From the NCBI RefSeq assembly GCF_000025865.1, contig NC_014002.1:496001-560000 (forward strand): a stretch of 64,000 bases of DNA, written 5' to 3'. Below, in pieces: positions 8,479 through 17,729 of this stretch; within the stretch, counting starts at the first letter, position 1, and each line of letters begins with the position of its first letter. The DNA is from Methanohalophilus mahii DSM 5219 (GTDB taxonomy: Archaea; Halobacteriota; Methanosarcinia; Methanosarcinales; Methanosarcinaceae). The notes beneath the pieces are model-generated. The model was not told the DNA's origin. It did not search any database and worked only from the letters and a program-made list of their open reading frames with translations. Made by a program: the position numbers and the translations under genes.

Positions 8479-8949
8479 TTGGAAATTGTAGATTCCCCAA
8501 AGAAGGAACTGGCAGAATTGAAGTTGGAATATGATATTTTGTCTCATAAAGTCCTGTATGATGCTATAGAGAAAGTTTTTGAGGACAATTCAGGGCCGTT
8601 GCCAAATTTGAAGAACCGTGGTCATGCGATCCTGATACTCGGGCGGGAAAAAGAAATGATGCCTTCCCTTGCCAAGTTCCTTAACTTGAAAAAAAGCAGT
8701 GTTACCAGCATGATAGATTCTCTGGAGAAAGAAGGATTGGTCAAAAGAACATCAGATCCCACAGATAGGAGAAAGGCATGGATATCCCTGACTTCTTCCG
8801 GATACAAATATATGGAAGTTATTGAAGATTGTATGGAAAAAATTGTTGATGTTATGATTAAAGACCTTGAGGATGAAGAGGTTGAAAAAATGCTGGAAAG
8901 CATGCGTTCAGTAGTAAATCTTGAGCGTAAAATCTTGAAATCTATTTAA
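8479..8949 (+). CDS. MarR-family transcriptional regulator
   Basis: The protein has 156 residues with a central winged helix-turn-helix: the SLAKFLNLKKSSVTSMIDSL recognition region followed by the wing EKEGLVKRTSDPTDRRKAWISL, a textbook MarR signature. MarR proteins act as dimers, usually repressing a neighbouring exporter or stress gene until a small ligand binds. The exporter genes begin about 165 bases downstream on the same strand, so they are the likely target. I chose TTG at 8479 because GGAGATG lies seven bases upstream; an in-frame TTG at 8461 overlaps that site. The ligand is unknown. Confidence 0.88.
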   Translation: MEIVDSPKKELAELKLEYDILSHKVLYDAIEKVFEDNSGPLPNLKNRGHAILILGREKEMMPSLAKFLNLKKSSVTSMIDSLEKEGLVKRTSDPTDRRKAWISLTSSGYKYMEVIEDCMEKIVDVMIKDLEDEEVEKMLESMRSVVNLERKILKSI

Positions 8950-9113
8950 TATAATTAAAATAATTGGTATAAACAAATCCTTCTATTAATAAATGATAAG
9001 TTATATATAGTGGAATTGCATGGTCCAGTTTGTCAATATATAGTCAAGGGTTCGTATACAAGAAATCCAGCATATTTGAATAAATACTTACAAATCAAAA
9101 GGAGCGATCCCCC

Positions 9114-11492
9114 ATCAAAAACATCTTTGAGAAACTGGGTATTTTCATAGAGGATCATGCGATTGCCATTGTGATAATTGCAATGTTACTTGTTCTTGTT
9201 TCATTTGAAGGTGCTCAGCTTATCAAGATGGAATCGGGTACCGAAACATTTGTGGATAAGGATTCGCAGCTGTATCAGGATTATGATCACCTTTATCTGA
9301 GTCTTTTCAGTAAGGAAGCCATCGTTGTTATGGTAGAAGGTGGTGATGTACAGGACAGGGCTTTACTGGAAGCGATCGATCGTCTGGACAGGATGTCGTC
9401 CTCGATACCGGGTGTGCTGAGTACGCAAAGTGCCTCTTCGGTTGTAAAGGAAGCCAACAAGCTGGAAAACGGCAGATTTGAGATCCCACAAAATGATGAA
9501 CAGTTTTCCGAATTGATTCCTTATATTCCATCGTCCCTGTCTCCAGATAAAACCCATACACTTGTTTATATTGAAATGGCAGGGGATACCAGTGAGGTCC
9601 GAAAACAGGAAATTCTCAGTGAAGTTGAAACCTCGGTAGACCTGGCAGAGTTCCCCCCTGGGTACAATTTTATCGTCACCGGTGACCCTGCCTTTGAGAT
9701 AGGGATGAATAAGGAAATGATGTCCAGCATGGGTATCTTGCTCTTGCTCTCCGCCTTTTTGATGGTAATTGTTCTATATCTTGTATTCAGACACGTAAGA
9801 TGGAGATTGATGCCACTTGCAATTGTGCTTCTGGGAATAATCTATACGTTCGGTGCAATGGGGTATCTGGGTATACCCATGACCATGGTGTCCATGGCAG
9901 CGTTTCCGGTACTCATTGGTCTGGGCATTGATTATGCCATACAGTTCCATAACCGTATCGAGGAGGAACTGGAAAGGGGTGAATCCCCCAGGGAAGCGGT
10001 TATCGACACGATCAAACATACTGGTCCGGCTGTCATGATTGCGCTTACAATCACATCACTTGGCTTTGTTTCTCTTGCGACTTCCACGGTACCTATGGTG
10101 CAGGATTTTGCAAAACTTCTTCTTATTGGTGTTTTTATGTGTTTCCTGTCCTCTCTTTTTGTAGGTGTGACTGTTATATACGGGCTTGATACTTTTGCAA
10201 AAAAAAAGCAGGAAAAGGCAAAAAAACATCGTGTAGATTCTCTTCGTCACAGGCTTATCACACGCAGGTTCAAAAAACCTGATAAAAAGCAAACCAGCAC
10301 TGATTCAGGCGGCTTTATTGATAATACCCTGCGGTCGGTTGCGACTTTTACAATGAAACATCCCGTTCCCGTACTCATAATCGCAGGTTTGATCTGTGTA
10401 AACGGTCTCTACACAGATACCTTTGTCCCAATCCAGACAGACACTGAAACTTTTGTGCCGGAAGATATGCCTGCCCTGATAGACCTCCAACATCTAGGGG
10501 ATATTACAGGTGGGGATGATGAGCTCAATGTAATCATAAAGACTTCAAATATTGCAGACCCTGACCTTTTACAATGGGTCGATAAGTTCAGTCAGCATGA
10601 AGTTGATAATCGTGATAATGTTTATGCAGCAACAAGTCTAGTCTCGCTCATAAAGGATAATAATGGTGGTGTGCTGCCGGATTCAGAGGCAGGGGTAAAA
10701 CATGTTCTTTCAGAGATTCCTGATTCTGCAAAGGAGCGATACATCAGTGGCCAGAATATAATGGTTGTCAACCTCAACATTGGTGATGCTATGAGCGGTC
10801 TGGGACTGGAAGGTATCGAGACTCTTGCTAATGTCATTGAAAACGATATTCAGTGGCTTGCTCCTCCGCCAGACGTAAGCGTGACGATCACGGGTCATTC
10901 TTTTGTGTTTATCGAGGTCATAGGTGCCCTTACATCCGGAAGGATTTTCATGACATATCTGGGTCTTGGAATGGTTTTCGCCGGTCTGCTTGTGATATAC
11001 AGGGATTTCCTGAAAGCCTTTGTACCTGTCATAACCATGTTTATGGTAATAGGATGGACTGGAGGGCTTATGTACTATCTGAATATGGAATATACACCGA
11101 TGACCGCGACCCTTGGAGCTCTGATTTTGGGTGTTGGTTCGGAATATGCGGTGCTTATGATGGAGCGCTACTTTGAGGAGAGGGAAAAGGGTGCTCTACC
11201 TGAAGCAGCTATGTGTGAAGCCAGTGTTAAGATCGGCAAGGCCATCGTTACTTCCGGGTTGACCACACTATTTGGTTTCCTGGCACTGGTTGCTTCTGCT
11301 TTTGGTATTATAAGCAGTTTTGGCATCATTACTGTAATCGATGTTGCCCTTGCTCTGATTGCTACATTTGTCATTTTCCCTCCTGTAATTGTAACCCTGG
11401 ACAAATGGAGGGATAAACACAGAGCAAAAAAAGCAGGGCATAATATGAATTCATCTGCAAATTATCTTCAAACAGGGGCTGATATCTCATGA
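9114..11492 (+). CDS. MMPL/RND-superfamily exporter (HAE3-like)
   Basis: This is an integral membrane transporter of about 792 residues with the duplicated RND architecture: TM1, a large extracytoplasmic loop, five clustered helices, a cytoplasmic linker near residues 365-400, then a second copy of the pattern. The GLGIDYAIQFHNR and GVGSEYAVLMMER segments in the two halves are the equivalent TM4 sites involved in proton relay in the family. Canonical GTG at 9171 would cut into TM1. Upstream the frame continues to KNIFEKLGIFIEDHAIAI, with GGAG nine bases before ATC 9114; no ATG, GTG or TTG is available there. It overlaps the next gene by ATGA. The substrate is unknown: hydrophobic compounds or lipids are typical. 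Confidence 0.87.
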   Translation: MKNIFEKLGIFIEDHAIAIVIIAMLLVLVSFEGAQLIKMESGTETFVDKDSQLYQDYDHLYLSLFSKEAIVVMVEGGDVQDRALLEAIDRLDRMSSSIPGVLSTQSASSVVKEANKLENGRFEIPQNDEQFSELIPYIPSSLSPDKTHTLVYIEMAGDTSEVRKQEILSEVETSVDLAEFPPGYNFIVTGDPAFEIGMNKEMMSSMGILLLLSAFLMVIVLYLVFRHVRWRLMPLAIVLLGIIYTFGAMGYLGIPMTMVSMAAFPVLIGLGIDYAIQFHNRIEEELERGESPREAVIDTIKHTGPAVMIALTITSLGFVSLATSTVPMVQDFAKLLLIGVFMCFLSSLFVGVTVIYGLDTFAKKKQEKAKKHRVDSLRHRLITRRFKKPDKKQTSTDSGGFIDNTLRSVATFTMKHPVPVLIIAGLICVNGLYTDTFVPIQTDTETFVPEDMPALIDLQHLGDITGGDDELNVIIKTSNIADPDLLQWVDKFSQHEVDNRDNVYAATSLVSLIKDNNGGVLPDSEAGVKHVLSEIPDSAKERYISGQNIMVVNLNIGDAMSGLGLEGIETLANVIENDIQWLAPPPDVSVTITGHSFVFIEVIGALTSGRIFMTYLGLGMVFAGLLVIYRDFLKAFVPVITMFMVIGWTGGLMYYLNMEYTPMTATLGALILGVGSEYAVLMMERYFEEREKGALPEAAMCEASVKIGKAIVTSGLTTLFGFLALVASAFGIISSFGIITVIDVALALIATFVIFPPVIVTLDKWRDKHRAKKAGHNMNSSANYLQTGADIS

Positions 11493-12589
11493 GTAGGATA
11501 CAAAACAATACAATTAATTTCAGAAGACCGCTGGTCTTTCTGTCCCTGATTTCATTAATACTGCTTGCAACTCTATTTAGTGGTATGTCTACGGCCCAAT
11601 CGAAAGAGTACATTCCCCCAACTTATGAATATACTACAAATTATTACAGGGGCTATGGTATGCCGGATATCCATGCTTCGGTGGTAGGGGACACTCATTT
11701 TGAGCGGGGTGAAACGGCTACTCTCAATGTAATTCTCTCTAACAGGGGTATTTTGCATGGGTTTAAATCCGTCACAGATGTGGAGGGCGATAAGGCCGAA
11801 CAAGCCCTTGCCATGAAAGAGCTGGAATATGAAACAAAACGCACGATTGCTTACGGTATAAAGACCCGTCTGGTTTCTCCCACTGATTATATAGAGATTG
11901 ATTCTTCGACCAATGGCCAGGCCCTGGAAAAATTGGTTCCCGGGGATTTACCCTCACGTCCTATGACATTCACGATTGAAATTTCGGATGACGCTCCGGC
12001 AGGGGACTATGTATTGTTCCTTCCTGTAAGTTATGAGTATCAGGAGGATGTCCGTATGACAGGTGGCCGGACGATTCAGCTAGGGTTGCCTGAAATGGAT
12101 CATGCTACCTACTATAATAATTCGAATAAAACTCTGCAAATACCTATCCATATAGAAAAAGCAGCACAATTCGAAGTAGTTGATGTTGCTGGAGATCTGG
12201 TTGCAGGTGAAGATAGGGTTATACAGGTGACTTATCGCAATGTCGGTGAATTGACAGCAGATGGTGCTCTTGCCAGGGTGGTCGTCATGGACCCTCTGAG
12301 TACCGGTAGTTCTACTGCATTGTTGGGTACTCTTGAACCGGGCGAAGAACACACTGTTTCGTTTAATGTGAACTCAGACGTTATGGCTGTTGTCAAGGAT
12401 TATGCAATAGATAGTGAGATACGTTACATTGATGAGGATGGGGATTACGCATTTTCTGAGAACATGAAAATAAATGTGCCACTGCAATCATCAGGTGAAT
12501 GGATTGGTATCACCCAGGTTTCACTTTTATTGACTTTTTTGATAACGATATATCTGATAGTTGACAGTATCCGTAAAAAGAAAAAATGA
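11489..12589 (+). CDS. Secreted, C-terminally anchored COG1361-like protein (exporter companion A)
   Basis: The protein has 366 residues: an N-terminal hydrophobic signal (LVFLSLISLILLATLFSG, about residues 15-32), an extracytoplasmic beta-rich region with a CARDB-like repeat near residues 230-300 (AGEDRVIQVTYRNVG, LGTLEPGEEHTVSFNV), and a C-terminal TM helix followed by RKKKK. It is paralogous to the next gene (shared GYG-PDI motif, shared ER(R)TIA region, shared AQFEV segment). Its start overlaps the exporter stop by four bases, so it is translationally coupled. A scaffold or adaptor role on the outer face of the membrane is inference from linkage. Confidence 0.8.
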   Translation: MSRIQNNTINFRRPLVFLSLISLILLATLFSGMSTAQSKEYIPPTYEYTTNYYRGYGMPDIHASVVGDTHFERGETATLNVILSNRGILHGFKSVTDVEGDKAEQALAMKELEYETKRTIAYGIKTRLVSPTDYIEIDSSTNGQALEKLVPGDLPSRPMTFTIEISDDAPAGDYVLFLPVSYEYQEDVRMTGGRTIQLGLPEMDHATYYNNSNKTLQIPIHIEKAAQFEVVDVAGDLVAGEDRVIQVTYRNVGELTADGALARVVVMDPLSTGSSTALLGTLEPGEEHTVSFNVNSDVMAVVKDYAIDSEIRYIDEDGDYAFSENMKINVPLQSSGEWIGITQVSLLLTFLITIYLIVDSIRKKKK

Positions 12590-12612
12590 CTCTTTAAAGG
12601 AGAGGAGTGAGC

Positions 12613-13710
12613 ATGAACAAAAGAAATTTAATAATTGGAATAATTGCACTGGGAATCTCCCTGATATGCCTGATTCCGGCCTCTGCTGCCGGCTTTTCCC
12701 CACAGAATGATGCACTACCTGACTATTTTGATTTTAGTGATAATTACTACACTGCATATGGCGGTCCCGATGTAAGCGCAACCATCGTTGGTGATAATGA
12801 ATTTTATCGTGGGGATAGTGTCACGTTGAATATTAATCTTATGAATAAAGGGGTGATTACAGGCTTCAGGTCTGAAAAGGATGATGACCCGGTAGATGTA
12901 CTTGATCAGAAACTACAGCAAGAGGAAATGTCTTATGAATCACAACGGACAACTGCGATTGGGATTGTGGCAATTCTTACTTCCCCGGACCCCAACGTAG
13001 AAGTGAAGTCAGGTCCACAGGAAGCCGGCTCACTGGCTACCGGTGAGCAGACTACATCTCCTGTTAAGTTTAATATAGATTTTTCGAATAATGCGCCCTC
13101 CGGTGATTACCCCCTGATTCTCAGTCTTTATTATGGCTACCAGAAGAATGTCCAGGTTTCCGGTGATAATGAAACAAGCCTTGGTGTCACAAATATGGAT
13201 GTGGGACTATGGTATGATGTAGGTTCCCAGAATGTTACCATTCCTGTAAATGTGAAAAGGGAAGCACAATTTGAGGTTACCAATGTTTCCGGGCAGCTGG
13301 CTGTCGGTGAGGAAGGAATGCTGCATGTTACCTATACCAATACGGGTAATGAACCTGTGAAGGATGCCATTGTTCGTATAAGTGCAGCTAATCCTTTCAG
13401 TACCACGGATGACCAGGCATATCTCGGCGATCTGGATGCCGGGGAAAGTGCCGTTGCGGTATTTAAACTTAAAGTAGGGGATTCTGCGGTCGAAAAACCA
13501 TATGCCATAAACAGTGAAATCAAGTATGAGGACACTAAAGGTCATGACAGGGTTTCAGATAATGTGAAAATCAAAACACAGGTATCGGCTTCGTCCAATA
13601 CCTATACAGGTGGATTGATGTTACCTGCGGGTTTTGCTATTGCAGCATTGGTTATAGGTGCTATTGTGTTGTATATGAGGCGTAAACCAGGTCAAAAACC
13701 AGAAGAGTGA
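12613..13710 (+). CDS. Secreted, C-terminally anchored COG1361-like protein (exporter companion B)
   Basis: The protein has 365 residues and the same architecture as its upstream paralogue: signal peptide (LIIGIIALGISLICLIPASAA), beta-rich extracytoplasmic domain with a CARDB-like unit (VGEEGMLHVTYTNTGNEPVKDAIV), and a C-terminal TM helix (FAIAALVIGAIVLYM) followed by RRK. ATG at 12613 is preferred over GTG 12607 because GAGGAGTGA lies just upstream. The gap to companion A is 23 bases, so exporter and both companions form one operon. Tandem duplication of the accessory protein is evident. Function unknown. Confidence 0.8.
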   Translation: MNKRNLIIGIIALGISLICLIPASAAGFSPQNDALPDYFDFSDNYYTAYGGPDVSATIVGDNEFYRGDSVTLNINLMNKGVITGFRSEKDDDPVDVLDQKLQQEEMSYESQRTTAIGIVAILTSPDPNVEVKSGPQEAGSLATGEQTTSPVKFNIDFSNNAPSGDYPLILSLYYGYQKNVQVSGDNETSLGVTNMDVGLWYDVGSQNVTIPVNVKREAQFEVTNVSGQLAVGEEGMLHVTYTNTGNEPVKDAIVRISAANPFSTTDDQAYLGDLDAGESAVAVFKLKVGDSAVEKPYAINSEIKYEDTKGHDRVSDNVKIKTQVSASSNTYTGGLMLPAGFAIAALVIGAIVLYMRRKPGQKPEE

Positions 13711-13738
13711 TGTTTTTATCACTCCTCTCCTTATTTTT
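13705..13738 (+). terminator. Terminator after the exporter operon
   Basis: The GAGTGAT / ATCACTC stem (13705-13711 and 13718-13724) with a GTTTTT loop overlaps the TGA stop and is followed by CTCTCCTTATTTTTG. This is a plausible transcription end for the exporter operon. Confidence 0.6.
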
Positions 13739-13859
13739 GTACAATCCTGTTTTGACAGCAACATTTTTACGTAATTAGAATTATTAAGTGTTTCACGTTC
13801 AATTCATCTTATATCAACTACATTTCTACTTTAGTCCCAAAAGGGAGGGAAATTAAAAA

Positions 13860-15086
13860 TTGAGTCAGCCTTGTGTTAATATCGGCATGGTAGGTCATGT
13901 CGATCATGGAAAAACCACTCTTGTACGTTCATTGTCCGGTGTATGGACTGATAAGCACAGTGAAGAACTGAAAAGGGGTATCTCAATCCGTTTGGGTTAT
14001 GCAGATACAACTTTGATGAAATGCCCCACCTGCCCTGAACCACGGTGTTATTCAGTAAAGAAAGAATGTCCGCATTGTGGCGCAAAAACAGAACAGGTCA
14101 GGACCATATCCTTTGTAGATTCTCCTGGGCACGAAACACTGATGGCTACGATGCTTTCGGGTGCAGCCATAATGGATGGTGCTATTCTTGTCATTGCTGC
14201 CAATGAGGAATGCCCCCAGCCCCAGACCAAGGAACATCTCATGGCTCTTGACATCATTGGCATCAAAAATGTTGTCATAGTCCAGAACAAGATCGATCTT
14301 GTAAACAGGAAAGATGTTATAGAGAACTATAAACAGATAAAGGATTTCGTCAAGGGCACGGTTGCAGAGAACGCTCCCATAATCCCTATTTCTGCCCAGC
14401 AGGATATCAATATCGATGCACTTATAGGCGCAATGGAAAAAGTGATTCCGGCCCCTACCTATAAACTCGATAAAGAGGCGCGAATGCTCATTGCAAGATC
14501 CTTTGATATAAACAGGCCGGGTCTTCCGATCGACCAGATCTCAGGTGGTGTTATCGGTGGTACCCTGACAGAGGGCACATTGAAGGCTGGCGATGATCTG
14601 GAAATAAAACCGGGCAGGAAAGTTGAAAGTGAAGGCGCCATCCACTGGGATCCTATTCATACCAGGGTAACTGGTATTATAGCAGGTACGACTCCTGTTG
14701 ATGAAGCAACTCCTGGTGGTCTTCTGGCAGTGGGTACAGAGCTTGACCCGGACCTGACAAAAAGTGATTCTCTTACCGGGCAGGTAGCAGGTAAACCCGG
14801 GACATTACCCAGTACCAATCATTCTTTCACCCTCCGGTTAAAACTTCTTGATCGTGTTGTTGGAGTGGATGATGAAGGTGAAATTGGTCAGATAAAGACA
14901 AGTGAACCCCTGATGTTAAACGCAGGCACAGCCACAACTGTGGGTATTGTTACAAGTGCCAGGGAAGATGTTGCCGAGGTCAATCTTAAAAGACCTGTTT
15001 GTGCAGACATTGGTTCAATGGTTGCCATAAGTCGCAGGATTGGTTCCCGATGGAGATTGATCGGTATCAGGGTAATTGAGGATTGA
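13860..15086 (+). CDS. eif2g: Translation initiation factor aIF2, gamma subunit
   Basis: This is the GTPase subunit of the aIF2 heterotrimer that delivers initiator Met-tRNA to the ribosome. The 408 residues show G1 [12 protein letters not shown]3 DSPGHETL and G4 NKIDL, plus the gamma-specific zinc knuckle CPTCPEPRC...CPHCG between G1 and G3, and two C-terminal beta-barrels. The start is TTG with GGGAGGG upstream. It heads a run of translation and transcription genes (PIN, rpoE', rpoE'', dephospho-CoA kinase, S24e, S27ae), an order conserved in many archaea. The PIN gene starts inside its stop codon. Confidence 0.97.
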   Translation: MSQPCVNIGMVGHVDHGKTTLVRSLSGVWTDKHSEELKRGISIRLGYADTTLMKCPTCPEPRCYSVKKECPHCGAKTEQVRTISFVDSPGHETLMATMLSGAAIMDGAILVIAANEECPQPQTKEHLMALDIIGIKNVVIVQNKIDLVNRKDVIENYKQIKDFVKGTVAENAPIIPISAQQDINIDALIGAMEKVIPAPTYKLDKEARMLIARSFDINRPGLPIDQISGGVIGGTLTEGTLKAGDDLEIKPGRKVESEGAIHWDPIHTRVTGIIAGTTPVDEATPGGLLAVGTELDPDLTKSDSLTGQVAGKPGTLPSTNHSFTLRLKLLDRVVGVDDEGEIGQIKTSEPLMLNAGTATTVGIVTSAREDVAEVNLKRPVCADIGSMVAISRRIGSRWRLIGIRVIED

Positions 15087-15448
15087 AGGTTATCATTGAT
15101 ACAAACGGGATGATGCTTCCAGCACAATTTGGTGTAGACATATTCACAGAACTCAGGAGACTGGGTTATGACCAATTCCTTCTACCCACAGCGATCTTGC
15201 ACGAACTTGATGGTCTTGTAAGGCGTTGTCGGGGTGAGGATAAAATAGCTGCGAAAGTAGCTATTTCATTATCCCAAAGATGTGATGTTATAGAAGGTGA
15301 AGGATTTGCGGATGATGTGATTGTCCGTCTTGCACCTGCTTACGACGCAGCTGTATTGACCAATGATATTGGATTACAGCAAAGGTTGAAAGAAAAGGAA
15401 ATTCCTATTATAAGGCTGAGGCAAAAGAACAAACTTGATTTCCTGTAA
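15083..15448 (+). CDS. PIN-domain protein (Fcf1/Utp24-like, COG1412)
   Basis: This 121-residue single PIN domain has the acidic metal site: D7 in VIIDTNGMM, the glutamate in LHELDGL, and the late aspartate in [11 protein letters not shown]. The archaeal family linked to aIF2-gamma resembles the rRNA-processing nuclease Fcf1/Utp24, so RNA cleavage is the likely activity. No antitoxin partner is adjacent, which argues against a VapC toxin. TTG at 15083 overlaps the TGA of aIF2-gamma, indicating coupled translation. Confidence 0.85.
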   Translation: MKVIIDTNGMMLPAQFGVDIFTELRRLGYDQFLLPTAILHELDGLVRRCRGEDKIAAKVAISLSQRCDVIEGEGFADDVIVRLAPAYDAAVLTNDIGLQQRLKEKEIPIIRLRQKNKLDFL

Positions 15449-15526
15449 TCTGAATAATAGCACAATGGTTTATAAGGGATGAGAAGTTCTGGTATTCTTA
15501 TATAATGATATTGCGGAGATAATTAT

Positions 15527-16090
15527 ATGTACAAGAGGATGAAGCTTGTTGATACAGTTCGGGTTGCTCCCCGCCTCCTTGCCGATGATGTAAGGGTCAG
15601 TGTCAAAAATGCTCTCAAAACTAAACTTGAAGGGCGTGTTGACAAAAAGATTGGCTCTGTTGTAGCGATCACTGATATTGATGAGATTGGTGAAGGTCAT
15701 ATTCTTGTAGGAGATGGCGCAGTCTATTATGATGCTACTTTTGAAGCGATCATGTTCATACCGACGCTGCAGGAAGTAATCGAAGGTGAAGTTGTTGAAA
15801 CCGTTGAATTTGGAGCTTTTGTCAGCATAGGTGCAATGGACGGTCTTCTGCATGTTAGCCAGATCACAGACGATTTCATGTCCTACGATGGAAAGAATGG
15901 CCGGCTGATCAGTAAGAACGTAAATAAAGTTCTTTCCGAAGGCGATCGTGTGAGGGCTCGTATAGTGGCTGTGAGTATCAATGAAAGGGAGCCGCGTGAT
16001 AGTAAGATCGGTCTGACAATGCGACAGCCTGCCCTGGGTAAGCTGGAATGGCTCGATGAACAGAGAAAACCCAATGTAACAAATAAATAA
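15527..16090 (+). CDS. rpoE1: DNA-directed RNA polymerase subunit E' (Rpo7)
   Basis: This is the archaeal counterpart of eukaryotic Rpb7. It forms the stalk of RNA polymerase with subunit F and binds the emerging RNA. The 187 residues comprise the N-terminal RNP-like tip domain (MYKRMKLVDTVRVAPRLLADD) and a C-terminal S1/OB fold (EGEVVETVEFGAFVSIGAMDGLLHVSQI). GGAG precedes the ATG by about six bases. It is followed after 14 bases by rpoE'' in the usual archaeal arrangement. Confidence 0.96.
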   Translation: MYKRMKLVDTVRVAPRLLADDVRVSVKNALKTKLEGRVDKKIGSVVAITDIDEIGEGHILVGDGAVYYDATFEAIMFIPTLQEVIEGEVVETVEFGAFVSIGAMDGLLHVSQITDDFMSYDGKNGRLISKNVNKVLSEGDRVRARIVAVSINEREPRDSKIGLTMRQPALGKLEWLDEQRKPNVTNK

Positions 16091-16104
16091 TCAGGAGTTT
16101 TAGT

Positions 16105-16290
16105 ATGGTTGAATCTGTTTGTATGGATTGTCACAGGCTTGTTTCAGGTCAGGAATGCCCAGTTTGTGGCACCACTAACCTTAGTAAGGATTGGAGCGGA
16201 CTTTTGGTTATAGTGGACCCTGAAAAATCCGAAATCGCAAAAAAGATAGGGGTTACGATTCCTGACAAATATGCTTTGAAGGTGCGGTAA
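16105..16290 (+). CDS. rpoE2: RNA polymerase subunit E''/transcription elongation factor Spt4
   Basis: The 61-residue zinc-ribbon protein has C7-x2-C-type ligands in VCMDCHRL and CPVCGT, followed by LSKDWSGLLVIVDPEKSEIAKK, the Spt4 signature. Spt4 pairs with Spt5 to make RNA polymerase processive. ATG follows AGGAG. It sits directly after rpoE' and one base before dephospho-CoA kinase. Confidence 0.95.
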   Translation: MVESVCMDCHRLVSGQECPVCGTTNLSKDWSGLLVIVDPEKSEIAKKIGVTIPDKYALKVR

Positions 16291-16291
16291 T

Positions 16292-16882
16292 TTGGGTGGA
16301 AGGATTTCGATACCCGCATCCCTGCGTCCTTTGTTACGTAAAAAATTTGGAGTCCTTTACAAAGGATCCGGTGAAGAAACAGTTGGAAAAGTATCAGGGG
16401 ATCTTGGCGACCCCATAAAACTTATATCTGTAGGTGATGTTACTACGTTCCACTTGCTCAAATCGAATATTATTCCAGATATACTTGTAATCGATGACAA
16501 AACTCACCGGCAACCTGCTTGTGAGCAGATGATCACAGGTACAAAACAATCAGGTTTCAAGGAACTGGTTGTAAATAATCCCGCCGGTTCAATTACCGAA
16601 GAACTGGTGGATGCATTTGCGGAAGCACTAGATTCAAATCGGCGAGTCAGGATATTTGTGCAGGGAGAAGAAGATCTTGCATCTCTTCCTGCAATAATGA
16701 TGGCCCCTGCAGGATCCGTCGTACTCTATGGACAACCTGGCGAAGGTATGATGTTTGTCCGGATTACTGCTTCCAAAAAGGAAGAGATGACAGAACTAAT
16801 TGACAAGATCATTGATAAACAGCATTGTAAAGAACAATTATACACTATGTGGAGGAAGTTGTATGGATATCAGCATAATTGA
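16292..16882 (+). CDS. GTP-dependent dephospho-CoA kinase (DUF359)
   Basis: This protein would catalyse the last step of archaeal CoA synthesis, phosphorylating dephospho-CoA with GTP. The 196 residues carry the DUF359 signature: the VGDVTTFHLLKSNIIPDILVIDDKTHR segment, NPAGSITEELVDAF, and VQGEEDLASLPAIMMAPAGSVVLYGQPGEGMMFV. TTG at 16292 follows the rpoE'' stop by one base. The 3' end overlaps S24e by 20 bases. Three other CoA-pathway genes lie at 35.6-40.6 kb in this window. Confidence 0.93.
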   Translation: MGGRISIPASLRPLLRKKFGVLYKGSGEETVGKVSGDLGDPIKLISVGDVTTFHLLKSNIIPDILVIDDKTHRQPACEQMITGTKQSGFKELVVNNPAGSITEELVDAFAEALDSNRRVRIFVQGEEDLASLPAIMMAPAGSVVLYGQPGEGMMFVRITASKKEEMTELIDKIIDKQHCKEQLYTMWRKLYGYQHN

Positions 16883-17171
16883 AGAGAAGAACAACACTCT
16901 TCTAAACAGAAAGGAACTGAAGTTCAATGTGACTTTTGAGGGACCAACACCTGCAAGAAATGATATTAAATCAAAACTTGCAGCCATGCTGAATGTACCC
17001 GTTGAACTTATTATAGTCCAGGGCATGAGAAACATGTTCGGTAAGCAGGAATTATCCGGGAATGCCAGGATCTATGAAGATGCGTCCCGCATGAAAAGAG
17101 TTGAAAAGGAATATAACCTCAAAAGAAATGAGCTTCCAGAAACTGAAGCAGAAGAAGCAAGTGAAGAATAA
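16863..17171 (+). CDS. rps24e: 30S ribosomal protein S24e
   Basis: The protein has 102 residues with the S24e pattern IIEEKNNTLLNRKELKFNVTFEG at the start and GNARIYEDASRMKRVEKEY near the end; a charged tail (EAEEASEE) follows. ATG at 16863 is preferred because GGAGGAAGT lies directly upstream; the frame is open further back into the kinase gene, which is only overlap. It belongs to the aIF2-gamma gene run. Confidence 0.95.
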   Translation: MDISIIEEKNNTLLNRKELKFNVTFEGPTPARNDIKSKLAAMLNVPVELIIVQGMRNMFGKQELSGNARIYEDASRMKRVEKEYNLKRNELPETEAEEASEE

Positions 17172-17180
17172 GGTGGTTAC

Positions 17181-17327
17181 ATGGCTGTAAAAGAATATTA
17201 TAAAGTAGACGGCGATAATATCGAACGTACCAGACAGTTCTGTCCCCGCTGTGGTGAAGGTGTATTCCTTGCCGAACATAAGGACAGGTTGACCTGTGGT
17301 AAATGTGGATATACTGAATTCAAATAA
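17181..17327 (+). CDS. rps27ae: 30S ribosomal protein S27ae
   Basis: This short gene encodes 48 residues, [13 protein letters not shown] at the start, with a zinc ribbon whose ligands are in CPRCGEG and CGKCGYTEF. It is the archaeal homologue of the ribosomal half of eukaryotic ubiquitin-S27a. AAGGTGGT lies just upstream of the ATG. It is the last gene of the run. A long T-tract on the plus strand just after it (17339-17353) probably terminates transcription and at the same time encodes the Lys/Glu-rich tail of the convergent receiver gene. Confidence 0.95.
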   Translation: MAVKEYYKVDGDNIERTRQFCPRCGEGVFLAEHKDRLTCGKCGYTEFK

Positions 17328-17333
17328 AGATTT

Positions 17334-17729
17334 TCACTCCTTTTTTTCTTTTTCTTTCCTGTAATTGTCCAGAGCTACTTTAATAGTATTTTGCAGAGTT
17401 TTTTCCTCAAAGGGCTTTATAAGATAGCCGTAGGGGTTTGTTTTTTTTGACCTTTCAAGTATTTTATCATCCGAATAAGCTGTAAGGTATACGACAGGTA
17501 TGTCCATGGTGTCATATATTGTTTCAGCTGCTTTAATCCCATCAATTTTACCTTTCAGCATTATATCCATAAGTACAAGATCCGGAAAAGTGATCTCAGC
17601 TTTTTGTATAGCCTCTTCACCTGAGGCTGCTATGCTGGGTACCCTGAAACCCATTCCTTTGAGCATTTTTTTTATGCCAAGGGCTACTATATTTTCATCT
17701 TCTACCACGAGAATTTTTTCACCTGACAT
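17334..17729 (-). CDS. Single-domain response regulator (receiver)
   Basis: This 131-residue CheY-like protein has acidic residues in VVEDE, the phospho-acceptor aspartate in DLVLMDIML (about residue 55), the conserved Thr/Ala in YLTAYSDD and the lysine in GYLIKPFEE. It has no output domain. Its start overlaps the histidine kinase stop by 11 bases, so the pair is co-translated, and the kinase gene is the obvious partner. Such stand-alone receivers in methanogens must signal through another protein; the regulator gene upstream in the same operon is a candidate (inference). The tail KEKEKKE lies over the T-tract terminator of S27ae. Confidence 0.92.
   Translation of the reverse strand: MSGEKILVVEDENIVALGIKKMLKGMGFRVPSIAASGEEAIQKAEITFPDLVLMDIMLKGKIDGIKAAETIYDTMDIPVVYLTAYSDDKILERSKKTNPYGYLIKPFEEKTLQNTIKVALDNYRKEKEKKE

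Noticed and set aside
15083-15448. VapC toxin
   Set aside because: It has no antitoxin neighbour, is translationally coupled to aIF2-gamma, and matches the archaeal Fcf1-like PIN group by context.
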